DNA of 27,328 nt. Source: Ministeria vibrans ATCC 50519. Lineage: Eukaryota > Opisthokonta > Filasterea. The position numbers and the translations under genes are program-made. The notes under the pieces were generated by a model. It saw only the letters and a program-made list of their open reading frames with translations, made no database searches and was not told the DNA's origin. The stretch lies in the NCBI GenBank assembly GCA_943704425.1, contig CALSCP010002595.1, forward strand, positions 1 to 27,328, read 5' to 3'. This document shows positions 20,212 through 27,328 of the stretch, in pieces; the stretch's first letter is position 1; each line of letters begins with the position of its first letter.

Positions 20212-22335
20212 ATGGATACGGCCATGGCATCGATTCTGCTGAGCAACGGCTCGGAACTGAGTGCAGACGAGCCGGTTTGTTTGAATGTGTTTGAATCGTC
20301 CGCCAGTCAAACATCGCTCGTTGCCCACGCTGCGCTGCAAATGCGCCGTTCGGGGCTCACAGACGCGCGAAGCACCTTTTACGGACCGCAGCAGCAGCAA
20401 GCGGCGTTCAAGGCGGCGTGTTACGACGAGACTGGCGAGCGGGCGTTCTTCCGCGACACTTATGTGATCAAAGTTCAGTGCGCCCTCCAGAGCAACACGG
20501 TCGCAAGGCCCCTGTCGGCCTCGGCAAAGCATTGCGTGTCTCGCTACAACAGCGAGATGACCTCCAGTCGGGCCATTGATCCCGTAGATTTGCTCCTGAT
20601 GGTGCGCGCATGGGCGGCCGAGCCGGCATTTGAACCGCGCGCGCTCCGTCTCCACCTCGACCGGGACGCCATTCAGCACTGCGCCCCCGACTGGCACTGG
20701 TATATTGAGACGCACTTGAGCGTGGTAGCGGCCATTGCGGATGTGCTCACTGGCCAACAGGGACCCACCGAGACACATCGAAACCTTTGTGCTCTCTCAG
20801 GCATCAGCTTTGCAGCTGCTGCTGCTGCTGCTGATACCGCCGCACCTCCACCTACAACACCACCCCGCACCCCTGTTGCACCCATGCGACATGTACCTGT
20901 ATCAATAACATCTGCGCCGCCCGAGTCACCCTTCTCCATCATGACTGCTGACGGGCTGTTGGTCGAGACCCCCGTGGTGCAGGCGTGGGTCGCGTCCCGT
21001 CGTCGCCTCTCACCACCGCCTTCGCCTCAAGGCCGCCCACCATCCCCTCCTGTAAAACCTCAAGCAACAGCAATAAAGACAGAACCACTAGCGACAACGG
21101 ACGTAGCAGCACAGCAAGTCGGTGCGGCAGCCAGCAACCGGAGCCAGTCTCAGCTGGGCGACGACACAAGCAGCAATCCATCGGCGAGTCACAGCGTACG
21201 CCAGCTTCACTGGGGTCTCTCCAACGACGACGACTCACAAGGTCTCATGGGACTACTGTCGGGACACAACTTTGACGAGCCAGCTACGCCGGTCGTCGCA
21301 GCTGTCACAGTCGCCGAACCTCCCACAAAAGCCCTACCACGTCCCCTCCTCCCCCCACCTCCTAAACTTCCCTCTACTGTACCCACTGTTTCTTCCCAGA
21401 CGCACGAAGAACGCCTCATCGCCCAAGTGATATGTGTTATTGTGCAATACTTTTGTCTGCTCACCAACCAGGCGGACAATGCAGCACTCGCCGCGGTCCT
21501 CGACGCTCCCAATCGCAGCCTTGGCGACGCCGCACTGACGGCACTGCGCCACGAACGCGATTCGCAGCTTGCTCAAAACCGCTTTTCTCTCTACCAGGTT
21601 GCCGTCACACACGCACGACGCAGTGTACTTGCACACCACCAACAGCAACAGCAACAACAGCAACAACTCACGCACACCCATCCAAACAGTCTTCATCGGT
21701 TCACTGCCGGACTGGTCTCTCTTGTCAACGACATGGACTCGCTTGCCGTTGCCGTCGCCGAACACACCGACCCAGTTAAGGGGCTCTGTGCGGCTGCCTT
21801 TCGCGTTGGCACCATCCTCCAGCGCAATGTCCGTTTGCGCACGCTTGAGCAGCGCCAAACAGTCTCAGCGGCTGTGCGTCGCGTCCAGACACTCATTCAG
21901 TCTGTGCCCTCTTCTCCAGCAACGACAGACAAGAAATCACCCTTGCGCAAGCGGTCTATGGCACTCCATCCCGTCCTGGACGGCCTCGCCATCGCCCCTC
22001 AACTTGTCTTCTTCACAGCACCAGAACGAGTTCCGCCACCCGCCAAGAGCACAGAGGTCGCCACCACCGCAAAACAACGCAAAACGAAGCAACCAAAGAA
22101 GACACAGCCACCACGACAACTCCCTCTCAAACGTCACAACGACAACACCATGGCCAGTCGCACCGACGCGGCTCAGCCACCTCCCACGAAACGCCGTCCA
22201 CCCGCTCAGCCCATGCGAGCACCACCACAGCCCGCACCACAGCCACAGAGCAAGAGTGCGCGTCCTCCTAAGGCCAAAGCTATCAAAGTCCGTCCGCCTA
22301 CTCAACCTGCAATCACAAACTTCTTCCGAAAATAA
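20212..22335 (+). CDS. PARPBP: PARI (PARPBP)-like protein: degenerate UvrD-like region and C-terminal PIP box
   Basis: An uninterrupted reading frame of 707 residues. The first ATG after an in-frame stop at 20194 is taken as start; a second ATG lies 12 bp on. Residues about 400-450 resemble UvrD/PARI helicase domain 2: Y-F-C-L-L-T-N-Q-A-D-N-A-A-L, V-L-D-A-P-N-R-S-L-G-D-A-A-L. Human PARI has a similar block (N-I-P-D-R-G-L-G). A Phe/Leu-rich helical stretch follows (about 494-540), as in PARI. No Walker A (GxxxxGKT) or DExx motif occurs, so helicase activity is unlikely. The middle is Pro/Gln-rich and the C-terminus Lys/Pro-rich. Residues 698-705, Q-P-A-I-T-N-F-F, form a textbook PCNA-interacting box two residues from the end. 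PARI restrains RAD51 recombination at PCNA-marked forks; the same role here is inferred. The N-terminal 200 residues match PARI only weakly by eye. Confidence 0.62.
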   Translation: MDTAMASILLSNGSELSADEPVCLNVFESSASQTSLVAHAALQMRRSGLTDARSTFYGPQQQQAAFKAACYDETGERAFFRDTYVIKVQCALQSNTVARPLSASAKHCVSRYNSEMTSSRAIDPVDLLLMVRAWAAEPAFEPRALRLHLDRDAIQHCAPDWHWYIETHLSVVAAIADVLTGQQGPTETHRNLCALSGISFAAAAAAADTAAPPPTTPPRTPVAPMRHVPVSITSAPPESPFSIMTADGLLVETPVVQAWVASRRRLSPPPSPQGRPPSPPVKPQATAIKTEPLATTDVAAQQVGAAASNRSQSQLGDDTSSNPSASHSVRQLHWGLSNDDDSQGLMGLLSGHNFDEPATPVVAAVTVAEPPTKALPRPLLPPPPKLPSTVPTVSSQTHEERLIAQVICVIVQYFCLLTNQADNAALAAVLDAPNRSLGDAALTALRHERDSQLAQNRFSLYQVAVTHARRSVLAHHQQQQQQQQQLTHTHPNSLHRFTAGLVSLVNDMDSLAVAVAEHTDPVKGLCAAAFRVGTILQRNVRLRTLEQRQTVSAAVRRVQTLIQSVPSSPATTDKKSPLRKRSMALHPVLDGLAIAPQLVFFTAPERVPPPAKSTEVATTAKQRKTKQPKKTQPPRQLPLKRHNDNTMASRTDAAQPPPTKRRPPAQPMRAPPQPAPQPQSKSARPPKAKAIKVRPPTQPAITNFFRK
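20812..20836 (+). repeat. (GCT)n coding repeat, poly-Ala in PARI-like protein
   Basis: A run of GCT codons encodes about seven alanines between the N-terminal domain and the Pro-rich linker. It is in frame and probably disordered. Confidence 0.7.
21640..21669 (+). repeat. CAA/CAG coding repeat, poly-Gln in PARI-like protein
   Basis: Mixed CAA and CAG codons encode a glutamine run within the UvrD-like region, at a point where a loop insertion would be tolerated. Confidence 0.7.
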
Positions 22336-22512
22336 AATAAAATAATGATAATAATAAAAATAATTATAATTATAATAATACTAATAATAAGAAATTCATA
22401 AGACGTAGAACCTCACAATAAAATAATAATAATAATAATAATGATAATAATAATAAAACAATAATAATAAGACGTTCATTATAAATTGATATCATTACTT
22501 CAATTGTTTTGG
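22336..22512. repeat. AT-rich (AAT)n region between convergent genes
   Basis: 177 bp of AAT/ATA triplets and AATAAA-like hexamers separate the PARI-like and HADHA-like stop codons. AATAAA next to the PARI-like stop (22334 onward) could serve as its poly(A) signal. No gene is seen. Confidence 0.65.
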
Positions 22513-25500
22513 TTAAACCGTGTAAAGAAACACAAAGCGAACGGTGAAGTAAAGCACACAGAGGAAGAGGAAAGTAGAGATGAAATCAACAAAGGACATG
22601 GGCTCAAGGCAACGAATGCGAGCGCCGCAGGGAGCACCGACAGACGGGCGCTCGGTGTGGAAAACACCGGTGGAGTGTAGGAGAGAGTCCGGGATGGCCA
22701 TGGACAGATCGTTGAGACGCTGGAAAGGAAATTATTGATGTTAATTGATGCGTTGTTATGATTTTTTTTGACTGTCTGACTTTGATTGCATGTGAGTGTG
22801 AGTAGCAATCAAGGTAGGAGAGAGGACCGCCAATGTGGGGAGGATAGCCCATTGCCATGACCATCAGCGCATCAATAGACGCAGCATCATCAACAACACC
22901 TAGAGCCAATTGAAAAAACGAAAAGTTGCGTCCGTGTCAGTTATACAATAGCGTCATGTTGATAATGACCTTGATCAAGACAGCGCACTGCTTCAACCGA
23001 CATTGCAAGCATGAGAGCATCACACACGTCCGCATGCGTCCACACGCGACTCGCACGCCCGTTCTTCACCAGTGCCCGTAGCAGCGGATTCTCTTCTTTC
23101 TTCTTCTTGCTCTTTTTCTTGAGCTTGTCCGTCACATAAAATCCGCCTTTGTCACTCTGGTCGCCTGTGCATCCATTCTCAACCAACATTGTCAAAGCGC
23201 GACCCATCTCACTCTCAACCATATCCTATCCACCCGAAAAATAATAAAGAAGGAAAAAACAAACAAAACAAACAACAAACAATGCAAACAAAGAAACAAA
23301 GAAACAAACAATCCAGCAGACCATGAAAACATCAGTTAAAATGAAAACATCTGTTAAAATGTACGAATTGATGTACCGGATTAAAATTGCGCGCAACATC
23401 CGTTGCAACGACCAACCCAATGCTATCGAGAATGCCAAACGGCCCTTGACCAAACCCAACTGAGCGCATTGCCTCATCCACTCGCACAATCCCCAACCCC
23501 TCACCAAACGCCAATTCAATTGCTATATACAACAATAACATACAAATGAATCAACCAATCAGTGACAGAGCAGCGACATGGCCGCAGATGGTACCTTTCT
23601 GATACCATTGTGACGCAATGCGGTTCACCACAAACCCTTTGTAGTCTCGACAGAGCACAGGTGTCTTCCCAATGCGCTCTGCAATCACTGCTGCACTCGC
23701 AATTGACTCACTCACTCTCTCACTCATTCCTTCACTCTAATGGGTCGATTATTATTATTATTATTAGTATTAGTATTAATATTATAATATACCTTTGAGG
23801 GATTAACAACTTCGACAATGGGAGTAATGTTTCGGTTTGGATTGAAAAAGTGTAGTCCGACAATTTGATCTTTATGTTTTGCCTTCAAAACACCAAAACA
23901 AAAGAAAGTATTAGTACTCCTTCGTAGTACCTTCGTGCTTAGTATAATAATAATTAAAGATAACCTTTGAAGCGATTTCGCGAATGGAAAGCGAGGAAGT
24001 ATTTGAGGCAATAACACGATGAGAAGAATTAGGAAGAGCCTGAAGTTGATCGACAACGCTCTGTTTGACCGAGAGAGACTCAGTGACACACTCAATGACA
24101 AGAGAGCACTGCTCCAGCGCACTCCACTCGTGTGCAATGGTCAGTCGAGTGCGGATCAGCTCGTCTGCTTCACTGCTGCTCATGCTCCGCTTCTTCACCA
24201 CCAAGTAGTCAAAGAGACTGCGGATCAGCCCAATTGCATTCTCTCGGGCCTTTGCATTACAGTCAAACACTACCGAAAAAAGAAAAAGAAAAATCACACA
24301 CAGACAGTCACACATCTCTCTCGCATCTCGTACACACAACATTGGTTTTGCGATGGATCAGTGCCTGTGCAATCCCACGGCCCATAAACCCTGCGCCCAC
24401 AACTCCCACACACTCCAGTGCGCCCACTGTACCCTCACTCACTATCCCATTGGCTGTCACTGCCTGTCAAATACACGATTGTTATTATATAAATTGTGCA
24501 ATGGAGCACACACCGCATCATGTACCTGTTTTTTAAGTTCGCGCGTTTTCAAAAAGAGCGAGGTGAACACTTTGCACTCGTGCGTGACACACACATCGCC
24601 AAAGGCGTCTGACTCAATGCGAGCAGCAGCGTCGCGGTCAGGAGCAGCAAAAGCAGCAAGGGCTGTATCAAGGATGGCGTAGGGGGAGGGATAGCGCCCT
24701 TTGGTGGTGTGCCACAGCTGACGTTGCGTGAGCAGACGGATTGCTTGACGTTCCAACCTATGTAACGGGAGTAGAATCTTTTGTGGTGAGACATGTGTGG
24801 TGTGTATATGGTATTGTGTGTGTATAAGTCTCTGCTTATAATTTGGATTGGGTGTGCGGGCGATACCAGAGCTTTCCGGAGAGAAGTTGAGGGTATTTGT
24901 TGGCGGTGTTGAAGAAAAAGTGACGGGCAGAAGGATCGCGCCAAAAGGGCTCGACAAATGGAAGGTACCAGCCGGCGGTAGACTCGTCGGCGGCGTCTGC
25001 TTGTGATTTGGTGGGGACGTGGTCGATGATGCCCAGGCGTTGGCCCTTTTCGGCGTTGAAGGTCGAGCCAGCAAGGAGCAGGGGCAGTGCGCTGAGGAGA
25101 CCGATGAGGCGCGGTAGACGCACACAGCCTCCGCCGCCGGGCAGGAGGCCAAGTTTCACTTCGGGCAGACCGATTTGAGTTGCGTGCGGCAGAGCGACGC
25201 GGTAGGTACAGGCGAGGGCGATCTCAAGGCCGCCTACACAAATGGCAATAATTAGTGCGTTGATCCGATCAAAGTCCAAAGAGAACAAGTGCAAAAGAAG
25301 AGGAGAAAAAGAGCAGCACCTCCAAGGCACACTCCATTGATGAGGGCCACGGAGGGCACGTCAAGCGTCTCAAAGCGGTCGAGGGCCTCCTTGAGGCGTG
25401 CTGAGTCGGTTGCAGCTGCGGTGCGATCAGTCAGCGCCATTTCCAGTGCAATGTCCGCTCCCGCCAGGAAACTCTGCCGTTTCGAGGACGTCACGACGAC

Positions 25501-25686
25501 AAAGTCACGACCCACTTCAACATGGGGCTCCAGGTGCTCCATGGCGTTGATCATGGCCTTCCCAAATGCTTCGTCGACAATGTTGTGCTGTGACGACGGA
25601 TGGTGCATCAGGAGGGCCCACGCGCGCACGCCGTCGTCCAACTCGTGGCCCACCACGCTCACGTAATCGTCAGAATACGAGTACAT
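22513..25686 (-). CDS. HADHA: Trifunctional enzyme alpha-like enoyl-CoA hydratase/3-hydroxyacyl-CoA dehydrogenase
   Basis: Minus-strand exons are 25686-25320, 25233-24867, 24757-24526, 24463-24334, 24269-23965, 23882-23793, 23736-23595, 23522-23377, 23225-22970, 22899-22781 and 22719-22513, giving 786 residues. The enzyme hydrates enoyl-CoA and oxidises 3-hydroxyacyl-CoA in fatty-acid beta-oxidation. The hydratase half has G-A-D-I and C-L-G-G-G-L-E (first catalytic Glu) and L-P-E-V-K-L-G-L-L-P-G (second Glu). The linker (G-R-Y-P-S-P, E-C-K-V-F) is HADHA-like. The dehydrogenase half has NAD-binding G-A-G-F-M-G-R-G-I-A, A-S-N-T-S-S-L, catalytic H-F-F-N-P, V-N-R-I and K-G-G-F-Y. No mitochondrial presequence and no PTS1 are visible. 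The last 26 residues are strongly hydrophobic, which is unusual. HADHA, peroxisomal EHHADH and bacterial FadB share this plan; the linker favours HADHA. Confidence 0.9.
23737..23792 (-). repeat. (ATT)n intron in the HADHA-like gene
   Basis: A 56-bp phase-0 intron made mainly of AAT triplets and ACTAAT units on the coding strand, with acceptor CCATTAG. It shows that microsatellites occur even in the shortest introns. Confidence 0.6.
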
Positions 25687-25814
25687 GGCAAAAACAACGA
25701 TACTAAGTCTGGATTTATTATTTATTTGAGTGCGATCGATTACGTTGAAAGTTCATCAGTTCACTTTCAATTGAGTGACAAAAAATCAAAAAATTATTCA
25801 TACTCAGTAGTTCG
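25687..25814. promoter_or_regulatory. 128-bp divergent promoter, HADHA-like / VPS36
   Basis: An AT-rich spacer between opposed start codons. A perfect 8-bp inverted repeat, TTGAAAGT (25745-25752) and ACTTTCAA (25763-25770), with a 10-bp centre, lies near the midpoint. It could be a binding site for a dimeric factor, but the factor is unknown. Confidence 0.45.
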
Positions 25815-27268
25815 ATGGACCGCTTTACATGGGCGCACGTCCTTGAATCGGGTGATCTTGCGGTGGCATTTGAGGAGCGTGAACTGTGTCGTGCGACTCA
25901 GGTTGCGCTGTACGACGGCGAAGTGAAGAGCCACTTTGAAGGAGGTATCTGCACGCTGACGACGCACCGGCTGTGCTGGATTGATGGCCCTGCTGTGCGT
26001 TTTGCCAAGCGTGCCCTCACCATGCCCCTGTCGATGATTAAAAGCGTCGAGAGCAAGGTAGAGAAGGGAGACGAAAAACGCAACAAGTGTACTAATGAGT
26101 GTCTGTCTTTGTGGTGTATGTGTGTGTGTGTGTCTGTCTGTCTTTGTGGTGTATGTGTGTGTGTGTGTGTGTGTCTGTCTTTGTGGTGTATGTATGTGTG
26201 TGTGTGTGTCTGTCTTTGTGGTGTATGTATGTGTGTGTGTGTCTGTCTTTGTGGTGTATGTGTGTGTGTGTGTGTGTCTGTCTTTGTGATGTATGTGTTT
26301 GTGTGTGTCTGTCTTTGTGATGTATGTGTGTGTGTCTGTCTTTGTGGTGTATGTGTGTGTGTGTGTCTGTCTTTGTGGTGTATGTGTATGTGTGTAGCCT
26401 GGCTTTCTCCGTTCTAGTCCCAAGCTGTTTCTCTTTCTGGGGCCTGTCAGCGACTCCCGTGCTCCCGGGCCGGTCGCGCCCAACAATTGCAACACACACA
26501 TTCGCCTGTCGTTTCGCAACGGGGGCCATACGGCGTTTGAGGATGCTGTCCATCGGGCGCTCAACGCAGCCCAAGAGGCACGACAACAGCAACAACAACA
26601 GCAACAAGAAGCCGGACCAGTGCCAAGCGTATCTCGAACTCCGCAGCATCCCATGGTGGGTGTGGGTGTGGGTGCGATTATGCAGAACATGGCACAGCAG
26701 CGCGCCAAGACGGACGCCACAATCGACGACGCCTTTCGGGATCTGGATGCACTCATGAAACACGCCCAGAAGATGGTCGAGCTAGCACAGCGGTTTACAA
26801 CGAAACTAGAGCGCAGTAACAGTACAGCGGCGATGACATCATCAGCATCGTCATCAGGAGAGGGCGATCGAGTGAGCGACGCGGAAGCAGAGCTCTTTCG
26901 CGAGTACACACTCAATCTGGGCATTGCGGAGCCAGTCACACGCGCCACACACGGTACACACAATTCACCACCACCACCACCACTATCACCATCATCATCA
27001 TTATCATCCTCCTCATCATCGTCATCATCACTCATATCTGCCTGTTGGGGTGTCCTATTTGTAGGCACAGGAAAATCGTTTCACAGTGAGCTGTCCAAGC
27101 AACTGGCGAGTTTCCTGGCTGGGCCCCTCGAGCGAATGGGCGGACTGGTTGCGCTCACCGACGCGTACTGTCTCTTTAATCGCGCGCGCGGGACCGAACT
27201 CATTTCTCCTGAAGATCTGGTAAGCAGAAAACATGAGAGAATTAATGCGAATACTGAATGAGTTATGA

Positions 27269-27328
<60 letters not shown>
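25815..27328 (+). CDS. VPS36: VPS36, ESCRT-II subunit (3' partial)
   Basis: Exons are 25815-26057, 26398-26953 and 27065-27219; a third intron starts at 27220 and runs out of the window, so the C-terminal winged helices are missing. VPS36 is the ESCRT-II subunit that binds ubiquitin and phosphoinositide on endosomes through its GLUE domain. The start M-D-R-F-T-W and the motifs Y-D-G-E-V-K and L-T-T-H-R-L-C-W open the GLUE domain, which continues across the first intron to H-I-R-L-S-F-R. A Gln-rich loop (26577-26612) follows. The helical segment F-R-D-L-D-A-L-M and the conserved G-I-A-E-P-V-T-R, A-Y-C-L-F-N-R-A-R-G and L-I-S-P-E-D-L confirm the family. The phase-1 junction at 26953/27065 rebuilds H-G-T-G-K-S-F-H. 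Confidence 0.93.
26058..26397 (+). repeat. VPS36 intron 1, nine-copy TCTGTCTTTGTGGTGTATG minisatellite
   Basis: About nine imperfect copies start near 26101, 26137, 26173, 26208, 26241, 26275, 26307, 26333 and 26365, with a period of 26-36 bp set by variable (TG)n tails. Copies 6 and 7 read TTTGTGATG instead of TTTGTGGTG. The donor is GTAGAG and the acceptor TGTGTAG. TACTAATG at about 26089 resembles a branch point. Confidence 0.85.
26954..27064 (+). repeat. VPS36 intron 2 with (ACC)n/(ATC)n triplets
   Basis: A 111-bp phase-1 intron, donor GTACAC and acceptor TTTGTAG, containing CAC then CAT/TCA triplet runs (about 26967-27038). It is open in frame, but its translation interrupts the conserved VPS36 segment, so intron status is favoured. 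Confidence 0.75.
27220..27328 (+). repeat. Start of VPS36 intron 3 ending in (CT)n microsatellite
   Basis: Donor GTAAGC follows the codons for P-E-D-L. From about 27271 the sequence is pure CT dinucleotide to the window edge. Confidence 0.85.

Noticed and set aside
20212-22335. Active Srs2/UvrD helicase
   Set aside because: No Walker A, DExx or other ATPase motif is present; only a domain-2-like block and the PIP box remain, which fits PARI better.
26101-26396. CRISPR-like array
   Set aside because: The copies are a continuous TG-rich minisatellite with no unique spacers, in a eukaryotic intron.
25794-27068. 424-residue minus-strand reading frame rich in Thr-His repeats
   Set aside because: It is antisense to VPS36 exons and its TG minisatellite; the repeat has no stop codon in this frame. 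No family motif is present.

Overview
The window is nuclear DNA from a unicellular eukaryote. Coding sequence is interrupted by short GT-AG introns of 53 to 340 bp. Exons are GC-rich and introns are AT-, TG- or CA-rich. Genes are very closely packed. Seven protein genes can be reconstructed, five of them complete. Each was rebuilt by joining exons so that phase is preserved and, where I know the family, so that the conserved protein sequence continues across the junction. I see no rRNA, tRNA, transposon or CRISPR array.

Layout: (1) 277-13516, + strand, 5' end outside the window: a giant single-pass membrane protein with sushi, LamG-like, H-type-lectin-like, cysteine-rich and cadherin repeats. 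(2) 13715-15297, - strand: mitochondrial phosphatidylserine decarboxylase. (3) 15364-17141, + strand: RMND1/DUF155 mitochondrial inner-membrane protein. (4) 17251-19752, - strand: leucine-rich-repeat plus coiled-coil protein of LRRCC1/VFL1 type. (5) 20212-22335, + strand, intronless: a protein resembling PARI (PARPBP), with a degenerate UvrD-like region and a C-terminal PCNA-binding box. (6) 22513-25686, - strand, 11 exons: trifunctional-enzyme alpha-like hydratase/3-hydroxyacyl-CoA dehydrogenase with an unusual hydrophobic tail. (7) 25815 to beyond the window end, + strand: VPS36 of ESCRT-II.

Strands alternate strictly (+ - + - + - +). Every gene therefore shares its 5' flank with one neighbour and its 3' flank with the other. 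Gaps between start codons are 66, 459 and 128 bp; gaps between stop codons are 198, 109 and 177 bp. The two genes of the tightest divergent pair (PISD and RMND1) both encode predicted mitochondrial membrane proteins.

The organism cannot be named from the sequence. A large cadherin/LamG/sushi receptor plus an LRRCC1/VFL1-type centriolar protein suggests a centriole-bearing protist, perhaps a unicellular relative of animals or an apusomonad-like flagellate; this is inference. The most interesting items are the giant adhesion protein with its internally duplicated ectodomain, the PARI-like protein outside animals, the membrane-anchor-like tail on the beta-oxidation enzyme, and an AG-free minisatellite that fills a VPS36 intron.
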